From NCBI GenBank assembly GCA_017484225.1, contig JAFUTN010000013.1:1-47977 (forward strand): a stretch of 47,977 nucleotides of DNA, read 5' to 3'. The position numbers were made by a program, and so were the translations under genes. Positions 23,377-31,483 of this stretch are shown in pieces. The stretch comes from Alphaproteobacteria bacterium. GTDB lineage: Bacteria > Pseudomonadota > Alphaproteobacteria > RF32 > CAG-239. Every line of letters starts with the position of its first letter. Positions within the stretch are counted from its first letter, which is position 1. The notes below the pieces were generated by a model. That model was given only the letters and a program-made list of their open reading frames with translations, had not been told where the DNA came from and searched no databases.

Positions 23377-25146
23377 TTATCCGTTTTGTAAATGCCATAA
23401 ATTCCAAAATTTTCCTTTTTTTTGCAAAAGCTCATCCATAGTTCCCTGCTCAGCTATTTTACCATTGTGCAGAACTATTATTTTATCCATCTTCTTTAAT
23501 GTTGACAACCGGTGCGCTATTGCAACCACCGTCTTACCTTTCATCAAATTTTGCATTGCTTTTTGTATATAGTTTTCGGCTTCACTGTCCAAAGCAGAAG
23601 TTGCTTCATCTAAAATCAATATCGGACTGTTTTTTAAAATTGCTCGGGCAATCGCAATACGTTGTCTTTCTCCTCCGGAGAGTTTGATTCCTTTTTCGCC
23701 GACTTTAGTTTGATATCCTTGAGACAATCCGGAAATAAATTTATCGGCATAAGCAAGCTTGGCGGCGTTTACTACCTTATTATGCGAAGCCGATAAATTT
23801 CCGTAAGCAATATTTTGTTCTATGGTTCTGTGAAAAAGGCCGGTATCTTGAGGAATAACGGCAATGGCATCATGCAAACTCTTTTGAGTAACCTTTGCAA
23901 TATTCTGTCCGTCTATTAAAATTTGCCCGCCTGATATATCGTATGCCCGTTGCAGCAAATTAATCAAAGTGCTTTTTCCGCTTCCGGATATTCCGACGAT
24001 TCCAACTTTTTCGCCGGCTCCGATTTTGAGAGAAAATTTATCAAATACCCTGTTTTTGTTATATGAGAAGCTGATATTTTTAAATTCTATTTGCCCGCCG
24101 AATACTTTCAGTTTTTTTGCATTTTTCACATCTTTAATTTCGTGTTCAACCACAAACGGCATCATTGCCGCCGCCAATGCGCCATATACGGAATTAATTT
24201 GGCATACACACTGTAAAATACCTACAAAACAAGACATAACACTGTTCATTAAAATTAAAACAAGAGTAGCCTCCCCAATGCTTATTTTTTGCTCATACCA
24301 CATATAAACCATATAGAGCAGTGTACAAAATTCAAAGCATGAAAGCATCATCTGCTGAATCCGCAGAGAATCCTGCAGTTTTTCAATAGCCGCATATCTG
24401 GCTTTTTTTGCTTTTGCAAATACATATCTTATGTATGAAACTTCGTAAGTTTCCGAACCGGCAGCTTTAACACTTAAGGCATTACCGATACTGTCGGCAA
24501 CTGCTCCGTTAAACTCATCAGCCAAATTGTCGGCAGTTTTATTCAGTTCACGCACTTTAAAGCTGACTTTGTATGAGCAATAGGCGGAAATTGAACCGAA
24601 GAATATCACTAACAGCAAAAAACAAGGACTCACACAACCGATAAAATAAAAGTTTACGATAACCAGAAAAACATTGCTGTAAAGTCTGGAAATGTAGCGA
24701 TGAAATTCAAGCGTTTTTTCGGCACAATTAATAACCTTTTGCGAAAGCTGCCCTGTTTTTTGCGAGGCGAAATAATTTTCCGAATGTCCGGCAAGATAAT
24801 GAACACAGAAAAGTTTTATTTTCGCATCCAAAAAGAGCCGAACGCGATTTTCTTCTACAAGTTCGCGCACCATTCTGAAAAACGACTGCGCAATATAAGA
24901 CAAAAATACCAAAATCAGAAAATGCCATATTTTCAGCCAAGAAAAGCTTTCCGGTGTGACAACGGAAAAATAATCAATCATATCAGAAAAAAAGACCGGC
25001 ACAAAAGTTTTCATAAGTTGCAATAAAAAGGCTAAAACAACTCCGCACAAGGCCCAACGTCGCGCGCCGTAAAGAGCGTTCCACACAAACATCAACGGTG
25101 ATTCCGGAATTTTTCGCATTGACATTTTTTCTGAATAATTTTTCAT
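23377..25146 (-). CDS. ABC exporter half-transporter, second of a pair
   Basis: A 589-residue type I exporter: six membrane segments in the first ~320 residues, then an ATPase domain. Walker A is GISGSGKST, the signature LSGGERQR, Walker B ILILDEATSALDSEA, and the switch His is in AHRLS. The ATG at 25146 overlaps the stop of the upstream partner (ATGA) and has AAGGAG 5 nt away; an in-frame start at 25176 is inside the partner. With 25143-26909 it should form a heterodimer. The cargo is unknown. Part of its ATPase coding sequence (near 23900-23970) is almost identical to the partner's (near 25680-25750), which suggests duplication with gene conversion. Confidence 0.88.
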   Translation of the reverse strand: MKNYSEKMSMRKIPESPLMFVWNALYGARRWALCGVVLAFLLQLMKTFVPVFFSDMIDYFSVVTPESFSWLKIWHFLILVFLSYIAQSFFRMVRELVEENRVRLFLDAKIKLFCVHYLAGHSENYFASQKTGQLSQKVINCAEKTLEFHRYISRLYSNVFLVIVNFYFIGCVSPCFLLLVIFFGSISAYCSYKVSFKVRELNKTADNLADEFNGAVADSIGNALSVKAAGSETYEVSYIRYVFAKAKKARYAAIEKLQDSLRIQQMMLSCFEFCTLLYMVYMWYEQKISIGEATLVLILMNSVMSCFVGILQCVCQINSVYGALAAAMMPFVVEHEIKDVKNAKKLKVFGGQIEFKNISFSYNKNRVFDKFSLKIGAGEKVGIVGISGSGKSTLINLLQRAYDISGGQILIDGQNIAKVTQKSLHDAIAVIPQDTGLFHRTIEQNIAYGNLSASHNKVVNAAKLAYADKFISGLSQGYQTKVGEKGIKLSGGERQRIAIARAILKNSPILILDEATSALDSEAENYIQKAMQNLMKGKTVVAIAHRLSTLKKMDKIIVLHNGKIAEQGTMDELLQKKGKFWNLWHLQNG

Positions 25147-26909
25147 TTGCGCTCCTTTATTTTTTGCATTTTCCATAATTTCGCAAATTTTCCGTTTTTA
25201 ATCTTTGCCAATTCCCGAAACGTTCCCTCTTCAACTATTTTTCCTTGCTCCAGATAGACAATTCTATCCATTTGTTTAAGGGTTGACAGACGATGGGCAA
25301 TAGCTAAAACGGTTTGTGTTCCCAATAGGTTATTAATTGCATCGGCAACAGTTTTTTCGGCTTCACTGTCCAAAGACGAGGTAGCTTCATCCAAAATAAG
25401 AATCGGGCGGTTTTCATATATGGCACGAGCAATGGCAATGCGTTGTTTTTCACCGCCGGACAATTTACATCCTTTTTCGCCGACAACAGAATTATATTTT
25501 TCCGGAATTTTTTCTATGAATCGGTCGGCACAAGCCAGTTTTGCGGCAGATTTTACTTTACGAATTGATATTTTATCTGCTCCATAGGCGATATTTTCGG
25601 CGATTGTGCGGTGAAAAAGGTTTGTATCCTGTGCAATGACGGCAATATTTTTATGCAGACTGTTTTGCGTAACTTCGGCTATATTCTGCCCGTCTATTAA
25701 AATTTGTCCGCCGGATATATCGTATGCCCGTTGCAGCAAATTAATCAGAGTTGTTTTACCGTTACCGGACAAACCGACAATTCCGATTTTTTCACCGGCG
25801 GCAATTTTCAGATTAAAATCCTTAAAAATTTGTTCTCCGTTTCTATAGGCAAAACAAACATCCCTAAATTCAATCTCCGCTTTAGATATTTTTAAATCCA
25901 CCGCATTCTCAGTATCTTGAATCTCGTGTATTTTAGCGAACGGTTCCAACCCGCTTTGAATATAAGCCAGATTGTTGGCAAACTCCCGATACAAAATACA
26001 TAATTCCATCAGCCACATAAAACCACCGTTTAACGTTATCAGCACAAAAACAATATCGCCGACATTTATGAGTGACTTACTCCACAAATACACCGCAAAA
26101 GTTAAAACCCCGAAAGAACAAAAATGCACAAAACAACTTTCGGTATTATAAGAAATAAACCAAACCAGAATTGACTTTGCCCGCAAATGAATGTTTTGCA
26201 GCAACAAAACAGAAAGACGCTTTTCTTCATAATCGGAACGATTGAATTGTTTTACCAAACGTATGTTTGAAATAACATCAACCAGCCACCCGTTGTAGAT
26301 GGAAAAAGCTTTGCTTTGCATACCGGACAAGCGGTCACTTGATTTGTTGGCGTAATAATTGGCAATGACAACAGCAACGGCACAAACAACAAACAGCACT
26401 CCGAGCCAAAAATTAATAGTCATCAACAAAACTATTTTTAAGATGATATCGCTTAAACGGCCCCAAAATCCGTTTATCAGCATAGAAAAGGTTGATTGCT
26501 GCGAGTTTATTTGATTGGTTTTTGCGAGCAACGTTCCGGTTTGTTTGTTGATAATATATTCAACCGAGTGACCGAAAATATAAGACAAAGCACGACCATA
26601 AATTTTTTCCTGCAGGGGAAAATAAAACTTTTTTTGGCGATACATCAGCACTTGTTTAGGTAAAAACACATTTATTATATCCAACACGGCGATTGCGGCA
26701 ATTATCCACAAAGCCGAAGATAAATTTTGCGCCGAAACTCCTTGTTTCAAACTTTCTATCAAACGAGCAAAAAACCAATTTAACGCGTTATAAACGCCGT
26801 TTTCCGCAAATACCAACAGCACACACATCAAAAATGCCCATTTAAAAGGCAGCATACATTCGTAAATAATGTATTTAAATGCCGTTGCCGGAAAAGGTTT
26901 ATTTATCAC
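25143..26909 (-). CDS. ABC exporter half-transporter, first of a pair
   Basis: A 588-residue exporter of the MdlB/MsbA-like group: transmembrane domain, then an ATPase with GLSGNGKTT, LSGGEKQR, ILILDEATSSLDSEA and AHRLS. Both half-transporters have an intact Walker B Glu, so neither site looks degenerate. I start at the GTG at 26909, with AAGGAG 5 nt upstream; the tandem GTG at 26912 is too close. It is first in the ABC-ABC-ddpX operon, divergent from tRNA-Ser. Substrate unknown; a peptide or envelope lipid is a guess. Confidence 0.87.
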   Translation of the reverse strand: MINKPFPATAFKYIIYECMLPFKWAFLMCVLLVFAENGVYNALNWFFARLIESLKQGVSAQNLSSALWIIAAIAVLDIINVFLPKQVLMYRQKKFYFPLQEKIYGRALSYIFGHSVEYIINKQTGTLLAKTNQINSQQSTFSMLINGFWGRLSDIILKIVLLMTINFWLGVLFVVCAVAVVIANYYANKSSDRLSGMQSKAFSIYNGWLVDVISNIRLVKQFNRSDYEEKRLSVLLLQNIHLRAKSILVWFISYNTESCFVHFCSFGVLTFAVYLWSKSLINVGDIVFVLITLNGGFMWLMELCILYREFANNLAYIQSGLEPFAKIHEIQDTENAVDLKISKAEIEFRDVCFAYRNGEQIFKDFNLKIAAGEKIGIVGLSGNGKTTLINLLQRAYDISGGQILIDGQNIAEVTQNSLHKNIAVIAQDTNLFHRTIAENIAYGADKISIRKVKSAAKLACADRFIEKIPEKYNSVVGEKGCKLSGGEKQRIAIARAIYENRPILILDEATSSLDSEAEKTVADAINNLLGTQTVLAIAHRLSTLKQMDRIVYLEQGKIVEEGTFRELAKIKNGKFAKLWKMQKIKERK

Positions 26910-26993
26910 CACAGCTCCTTATATTTATGTCTTTATTTGAGGATATCAATCCGGCAAAATATGTCAACATAAAAAAGTTTTTGAAAAACAGTG

Positions 26994-27021
26994 TTGCGCA
27001 ATAAAAAAAATCAGCTATATT
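26994..27021 (+). promoter_or_regulatory. Promoter of tRNA-Ser
   Basis: TTGCGC (26994-26999), a 16-nt spacer and TATATT (27016-27021), 11 nt before the mature tRNA 5' end. Confidence 0.5.
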
Positions 27022-27032
27022 ATGGCTGACTT

Positions 27033-27123
27033 GGATAGATGGCCGAGTGGTCGAAGGCGCACGATTGGAAATCGTGTGTACCTCTAAAGGGTACCGTGAG
27101 TTCGAATCTCACTCTATCCGCCA
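27033..27123 (+). tRNA. tRNA-Ser (GGA anticodon)
   Basis: A 91-nt class II tRNA with CCA encoded. The acceptor stem GGATAGA pairs with TCTATCC, the anticodon arm is CACGA-TTGGAAA-TCGTG with anticodon GGA (codons UCU, UCC), a long variable arm follows as in serine tRNAs, and the T-arm is GTGAG-TTCGAAT-CTCAC. A terminator follows immediately. The last 19 nt plus the terminator are duplicated at 27272. Confidence 0.97.
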
Positions 27124-27186
27124 TTAAAACAAAAAAGCACGTCATGTGCTTTTTTTGTTTTAAACGTGATGAGTGGGAGAAGAACT
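27105..27186. repeat. Direct repeat copy 1: tRNA-Ser 3' end plus terminator
   Basis: An 82-bp unit running from the T-arm through CCA, the terminator and 27 bp of flank (ending AGAACT). It is repeated at 27272-27355 with only a two-A length difference in the A-run. Confidence 0.9.
27124..27160. terminator. Terminator of tRNA-Ser
   Basis: AAAACAAAAAAGCAC-GTCAT-GTGCTTTTTTTGTTTT forms a long A/T-closed stem. The same hairpin recurs at 27291-27330, where it also serves the minus-strand gene ending at 27355. Confidence 0.85.
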
Positions 27187-27271
27187 CACGAAACGTGAGT
27201 TTGACAAGGAGGATAAGGCACACGGGGGTGTGCCGGTGCCCTTCGGGCATATCCGACGCAGAGGCGCAGCC
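27187..27271. other. Unique segment between the tRNA 3' repeats
   Basis: 85 bp with two tight hairpins (GGCACAC-GGGG-GTGTGCC and GCCC-TTC-GGGC), richer in G+C than its surroundings. No open frame of note. It could be a decayed tRNA or a small structured RNA; the sequence before the second tRNA 3' end does not form a cloverleaf. Confidence 0.4.
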
Positions 27272-27355
27272 AATCTCACTCTATCCGCCATTAAAACAAA
27301 AAAAAGCACGTCATGTGCTTTTTTTGTTTTAAACGTGATGAGTGGGAGAAGAACT
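27272..27355. repeat. Direct repeat copy 2: tRNA-Ser 3' end plus terminator
   Basis: Second copy of the 27105-27186 unit. It ends at the first base of the minus-strand stop codon of the RGD-repeat gene. Confidence 0.9.
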
Positions 27356-27780
27356 TATCTGCCGATTCCGACAGGCACGTAATCGCCGCGCGGATTATAG
27401 CCGTAATTAATATTATCCCCGCCGACAGATGTCGGTACATAATCACCACGAGCATTATAACCGTATTCTATATCCCTATTACCTACTGATGTCGGGACAT
27501 AGTCGCCGCGGGCATTATAACCATAGTCAATATCGTCATCACCGATAGATTTGGCAACATAATCACCACGAGCGTTGTATCCGTAATCTATATTTTTGTT
27601 ACCTATAGAAGTCGGGACATAGTCGCCGCGGGCATTGTAACCGTATTCCACACGTTGATTGTCAATTTCAACCGGCACATATTCACCGCGTGCATTGTAG
27701 CCGTATTGAATGTTTTGCGCCATTGCCGAAGCAGAAAACATCAGCACGGCGGCAAAAGTAAAAGTATTAATCAGTTTCAT
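27355..27780 (-). CDS. Secreted tandem-repeat protein with five RGD motifs
   Basis: A 141-residue protein: signal peptide (MKLINTFTFAAVLMFSASAMA) then five full 20-residue repeats and a shorter sixth. The consensus is YGYNARGDYVPTSIGN followed by .(D/N)I(D/E). Every repeat carries A/P-RG-D/E-Y; five have Arg-Gly-Asp and the first has Arg-Gly-Glu. At DNA level the unit is 60 bp, with the NARGDYV part most conserved. It has no cysteine and no anchor. I do not recognise the family. RGD is the integrin-binding tripeptide of host matrix proteins, so adhesion is possible but unproven. AGGAGG sits only 1-2 nt from the ATG, an unusually short gap. Confidence 0.8.
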   Translation of the reverse strand: MKLINTFTFAAVLMFSASAMAQNIQYGYNARGEYVPVEIDNQRVEYGYNARGDYVPTSIGNKNIDYGYNARGDYVAKSIGDDDIDYGYNARGDYVPTSVGNRDIEYGYNARGDYVPTSVGGDNINYGYNPRGDYVPVGIGR

Positions 27781-27910
27781 TTCATTCCTCCTATTTGCAG
27801 AGACAATTATATATTATTTTATGGAAAAGTCAATCATACGTTGCATAAATTTACGCTTGATTTATCCGGCAATCGCTGTTATTGTTCGCCGTAAGTTGAA
27901 AGGCAGAAAG

Positions 27911-29725
27911 ATGGTAACCGAAGCACCTATATACACTATAAAAAATGCAAAATTAAGTTTTGGCTTAAATCCGCTGTTCACGGATGTTGATTTGTATATA
28001 AACCGCGGCGATAAAATATGCTTGGTCGGGCGCAACGGCTCGGGAAAATCTACCCTTTTAAAAGTTATAGCACGTGATATTGAACCTGATGAAGGTGAAT
28101 TTTTTGTGCAACCGGGGATTAAGGTAGGATATATGCCGCAAGAGCCGAATTTTGACGGTTTTAATACTTTGCGAGAAGTTGTGGAAGCCGGACTGCCGAA
28201 ATCGGATAAAGATTTGACATATATGGCTGATATGATGATTGAATATTTTCAAATCAACGAAAAACAAAACCCCAAACAGGCTTCCGGCGGTGAATGTCGT
28301 AAAGCCGCACTGGCGCGGGTGCTGATTTCCGAACCTGATATATTATTGTTGGACGAACCGACAAACCATTTGGATATCGCAACAATAGAAAAACTTGAAA
28401 GCAGTCTGCAAAGTTTTTCCGGAGCGTTGATTGTTATCAGCCACGACCGTGCGTTTTTAAACCATGTTTCCAAAACAACTTTCTGGTTGGATAGAGGGGT
28501 TTTACGCCGAAATAATAAAGGTTTTGCTTTTTTTGAGGAGTGGCAAGACCAATGTATTGAACAAGAAATTATTGAGCAAAAAGCCTTAAATAAAAAAATT
28601 GAAGAAGAAACCGAATGGCTGCATAAAGGAGTTACGGCACGGCGCAAACGCAATATGGGACGTTTGCGCAGATTGCAGCAACTCAGACAAGAACGCAGAG
28701 AACAAATTAAACAAATCGGCTCGGTAAATTTGGAAATAGAAACGGCAGAATTGCGCTCCAAAATGGTGATTGAAGCCAAGCATGTATACAAAACTTTCGG
28801 TGAAAAAGAGATTGTAAAAGATTTCTCACTGCGTGTTTTACGCGGACACAAACTCGGAATTGTCGGTCCGAACGGTTCCGGTAAAACAACCTTGATAAAA
28901 TTATTGACTAAAAGACTGGAACCGGATTCCGGATTTATCCGTATCGGCAAAAATCTGGAAGAAGCCTATTTTGACCAAAACAGAATAACTCTTGATCCGA
29001 AAAAAACTTTATGGAAAACTCTGTGCAATGAGGGGGACCACATTTGGGTGCGCGGACATTTCCGTCATGTTGTGGCATATCTTAAAGACTTTTTATTTAA
29101 ACCGGAGCAGGCACAAATGCCGGTTGCAGCTCTGTCCGGCGGCGAAAAAAACCGTTTAATGTTGGCAGTGGCATTAGCGCGCGAATCCAACTTTTTGGTT
29201 TTAGACGAACCGACAAACGATTTGGATATGGATACTCTTGACTTGTTGCAGGAGGTATTGGGAGACTATGCCGGAACTGTCCTGATTGTCAGTCACGATC
29301 GCGATTTTATGGACAAGGTTGCCACGTCATTGCTATACATGAAAGGTGACGGAACTATTTTTGAACACGTCGGCACATATTCGGAATTACTGGAAAAACT
29401 GAAAAATCAACCGCAAAAAAATCAGGATAAAAAAATCGTCAGAAAAGAAGCAGAGAAAAGCGAGAGCAAACAAAAAAACAAAACGGCAAAATTGAGCTTT
29501 AACGAAAAATATATGCTGGAGAATCTCCCGAAAGAAATTGAAAAACTGGAAGCCGAAAACAAGGCAATAGAAATCGCTTTAGGCAATGCAAATCTTTATA
29601 CCGACGATCCGCAAAAATTTGATGAATTGACACAAAAACTTGCCGCCAATAAACAAAGTTTGGAGGAAAAAGAAAATAAGTGGCTGGAAATTCAGCTTAA
29701 AGCCGAAGAGTTGGAAAAAGCTTAA
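27911..29725 (+). CDS. uup: ABC-F ATPase Uup
   Basis: A 604-residue soluble protein with two ATPase domains. Domain 1 has GRNGSGKST, ASGGECRKAALARVL and LLLDEPTNHLD. Domain 2 has GPNGSGKTT, LSGGEKNRLMLAVAL and LVLDEPTNDLD. A charged linker lies between them, and a C-terminal coiled coil (about 520-604, LPKEIEKLEAENKAIEIAL...) marks the Uup branch. ABC-F proteins act on the ribosome; Uup also influences transposon excision and branched DNA. The ATG at 27911 has AAAGG about 8 nt upstream. A longer in-frame start at 27710 would lie inside the divergent repeat gene and is rejected. Confidence 0.9.
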   Translation: MVTEAPIYTIKNAKLSFGLNPLFTDVDLYINRGDKICLVGRNGSGKSTLLKVIARDIEPDEGEFFVQPGIKVGYMPQEPNFDGFNTLREVVEAGLPKSDKDLTYMADMMIEYFQINEKQNPKQASGGECRKAALARVLISEPDILLLDEPTNHLDIATIEKLESSLQSFSGALIVISHDRAFLNHVSKTTFWLDRGVLRRNNKGFAFFEEWQDQCIEQEIIEQKALNKKIEEETEWLHKGVTARRKRNMGRLRRLQQLRQERREQIKQIGSVNLEIETAELRSKMVIEAKHVYKTFGEKEIVKDFSLRVLRGHKLGIVGPNGSGKTTLIKLLTKRLEPDSGFIRIGKNLEEAYFDQNRITLDPKKTLWKTLCNEGDHIWVRGHFRHVVAYLKDFLFKPEQAQMPVAALSGGEKNRLMLAVALARESNFLVLDEPTNDLDMDTLDLLQEVLGDYAGTVLIVSHDRDFMDKVATSLLYMKGDGTIFEHVGTYSELLEKLKNQPQKNQDKKIVRKEAEKSESKQKNKTAKLSFNEKYMLENLPKEIEKLEAENKAIEIALGNANLYTDDPQKFDELTQKLAANKQSLEEKENKWLEIQLKAEELEKA

Positions 29726-29748
29726 TCTTCCGAAACTTCACCGGTGTT

Positions 29749-30531
29749 TTACTCAAAAATCCACTCAATCGTGTTTTCATTGTCGTTTGATGTTGCCGCA
29801 TCTGCTTCCGGCAAGGTGTAGCGTTTTTTAACGATTGCACAAGTATCAAAGTTTGTCACATACCAGCCGTCCGCACAATCAATCATCCTGCCGTCTGTCG
29901 GGCGCTTATTGCAAGCATTGCCGCTCCAATAGTAGTTGGCACCGTTGCATTGCGTTTCCGGAGCCGTTAAAATTGTTACCGAATCAGCAATTCCGGTGAT
30001 TTCCAAATTTGCCCGACAAGTTTCAATATCGCCTTTGCAATACACAGTTGTTATTCCGGATGTTTCTTCAAAAACATCAGAATAATTAAACACCGCAGAA
30101 TCCGGAATAGTAATGCTTTTCAGATTATACATTTTTGTAAATGCCGCATAACCGACACTTGAAATATTTTCCGGTAATTCTAAATTTTCTAAACTTGCAC
30201 AAAAACGAAAGGCTTCCGGCGGGATATTAGTGATGTCTCTCGGCAAAACAACACCGGTAACGTGTGCTAAATCTTCAAAGGAACACTTTCCCAAACCGGT
30301 CACTTCCGACGCATCAATATTTTTAATTTTCACACCATTGTCTCTCTCTAATATACGCCACGGTGTTTTGCCACCGTCACCGTAATTTTGAATTGTTCCG
30401 ATAATTTTTAAGGTGCCGTCAGAAACACTCCAACTGCATTCTTCACCGCAAGTGCCGCTATAAACATTTGCACTCACCTGACGCGTGAACATAACAACAA
30501 AAATCAAAACAAAAAATTTTATAAAAATCAT
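29749..30531 (-). CDS. Secreted BspA-type LRR protein, class A unit 3
   Basis: A 260-residue exported protein with signal peptide MIFIKFFVLIFVVMFTRQVSA and mature start NVYSGTCGEECSWSVSDGTL. LRR_5 repeats include IPPEAFRFCASLENLELPE and VGYAAFTKMYNLKSITIPD. The Cys module CNGANYYWSGNACNKRPTDG, then CADGWYVTN, closely parallels the protein at 2454. The tail is RYTLPEAD, TSNDNEN, IEWIFE. The start is the ATG at 30531, with AAAGGA 8 nt upstream; the ATG at 30540 overlaps the Shine-Dalgarno. It converges on uup with only 23 bp between, and no clear terminator is seen there. Confidence 0.8.
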   Translation of the reverse strand: MIFIKFFVLIFVVMFTRQVSANVYSGTCGEECSWSVSDGTLKIIGTIQNYGDGGKTPWRILERDNGVKIKNIDASEVTGLGKCSFEDLAHVTGVVLPRDITNIPPEAFRFCASLENLELPENISSVGYAAFTKMYNLKSITIPDSAVFNYSDVFEETSGITTVYCKGDIETCRANLEITGIADSVTILTAPETQCNGANYYWSGNACNKRPTDGRMIDCADGWYVTNFDTCAIVKKRYTLPEADAATSNDNENTIEWIFE

Positions 30532-30568
30532 TGCGAACATCCTTTCTCAAAGTTTAAAAAAGTTAATA

Positions 30569-30772
30569 AAAAAGCCACCAAAGTTGGTGGGCGGATGTTA
30601 GCAAACCGTATTAAAGCAAACGGCTCGGCGTTTTCGCGCTCTAAAGCCTTATTGCACCGACATCCGCTCAATTTTTATGAACGAATTATCGGTAAAAACC
30701 TTCATATCGCATATCTGCGACCGCTTTAATTCAGGGTTGCTACGCCCTAAAGTGCGTTTCTTCCGCACTCCG
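30569..30772 (-). promoter_or_regulatory. Structured 5' leader with terminator, class A copy 3
   Basis: Hairpin 1 is AGTGCG/CGCACT, a compensated change from AGTGTG/CACACT in copy 1. Hairpin 2 is AGGGCGTAGCAACCCT. Helix a is ATTAAAGC/GCTTTAAT (30723-30730 with 30610-30617), different from both other copies. The insert holds TCGCA-GATA-TGCGA and TATGAA...TTCATA hairpins. Helix b is GCGGATGT/ACATCCGC (30660-30667 with 30591-30598). The inner hairpin is nearly identical to copy 1. The terminator CCACCA/TGGTGG plus six Ts is at 30569-30590. Confidence 0.75.
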
Positions 30773-30778
30773 GAAACA

Positions 30779-30807
30779 AGTTTAGCAAAACTCTTAAAAA
30801 ATGTAAA
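30779..30807 (-). promoter_or_regulatory. Promoter of class A unit 3
   Basis: TTTACA (30802-30807) and TAAACT (30779-30784) on minus, 17-nt spacer, immediately before the leader. Confidence 0.6.
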
Positions 30808-30857
30808 GATTTTTAATAAAAATAAAGCAGTTCATATACTTTTTCTTAAATTTTTGC

Positions 30858-30885
30858 TTGATAATATCGTAATGTTTTGTATTAT
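30858..30885 (+). promoter_or_regulatory. Promoter of infC
   Basis: TTGATA (30858-30863), a 16-nt spacer and TATTAT (30880-30885). This leaves a very short 5' end of roughly 15-25 nt before infC. Confidence 0.55.
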
Positions 30886-30906
30886 ACATAATGATTTTAA
30901 CTGTTT

Positions 30907-31461
30907 ATGGAGGCGAAAATAGCTGCAGATAATAACAATACGCCAGTACGAAATGAAGACGGGCCGCGTATTAATGGCGATATAAAAGCCAAACAAGTAA
31001 GACTTATTGATGGTGATAACGAAAACAGAGGCATAGTTTCATTAAATGAAGCCTTGCAAATTGCGGAAGAATACGGACTTGATTTGATTGAAATCTCTCC
31101 GCAGGCAAACCCTCCGGTATGCAAAGTTTTGGATTTCGGGAAGTATCGTTATGAACAGCAAAAACGCAAAAACGAAGCCAAAAAAAATCAAAAAGTGGTG
31201 GAGATTAAAGAGCTGAAACTGCGCCCTATGATTGAAACACATGACTATGATGTTAAAATTAAACAGGCAAAAAAATTTTTGGAACAGGGCAACAAAGTGA
31301 AGTTTACCATGCGCTTTAAAGGGCGTGAATTGAGTGCTAATAACTTGGGGAAAGAAGTATTGCTCAGAATTATAGACGATTTGGGAGCAGCGGTTAAAGT
31401 TGATTCCGAAATCAAGCTTGAAGGCAGACAAATGACTTTGGTGGTGTCTCCGAATAAGTAA
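30907..31461 (+). CDS. infC: Translation initiation factor IF-3
   Basis: Binds the 30S subunit, prevents premature 50S joining and proofreads start codons. Two domains are complete: the N-domain (GPRINGDI.A..VRLID...NRGIVSLNEAL, DLIEISP.A.PPVCKVLDFGKY) and the C-domain (KELKLRP.IETHDYDVK, TMRFKGRE). The coordinates give the first ATG (184 aa), but that ATG has no ribosome binding site in front and overlaps GGAGG at 30909-30913. An ATA codon at 30919 sits 5 nt after GGAGG, so initiation may really occur there (180 aa). IF-3 genes are known for rare start codons used in self-control. Here infC is apart from rpmI-rplT and is followed 22 bp later by an unknown gene. Confidence 0.93.
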   Translation: MEAKIAADNNNTPVRNEDGPRINGDIKAKQVRLIDGDNENRGIVSLNEALQIAEEYGLDLIEISPQANPPVCKVLDFGKYRYEQQKRKNEAKKNQKVVEIKELKLRPMIETHDYDVKIKQAKKFLEQGNKVKFTMRFKGRELSANNLGKEVLLRIIDDLGAAVKVDSEIKLEGRQMTLVVSPNK

Positions 31462-31483
31462 ATTGTTTTCAGCGGAGGTTATG

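Noticed and set aside
27033..27355. Integrated prophage or island at tRNA-Ser
   Set aside because: Only 85 bp lies between the repeated tRNA ends and no integrase is present; at most an excision scar.
27355..27780. 60-bp periodic DNA as a CRISPR array
   Set aside because: Periodicity is the coding repeat of a signal-peptide protein; no constant repeat with unique spacers and no cas gene.
28249..28950. Minus-strand open frame opposite uup
   Set aside because: Shadow of the ABC-F domains; no start signals.
2454..30531. LRR family diversified by a retroelement (DGR)
   Set aside because: No reverse transcriptase or template repeat in the window, and the C-terminal region is conserved rather than hypervariable.
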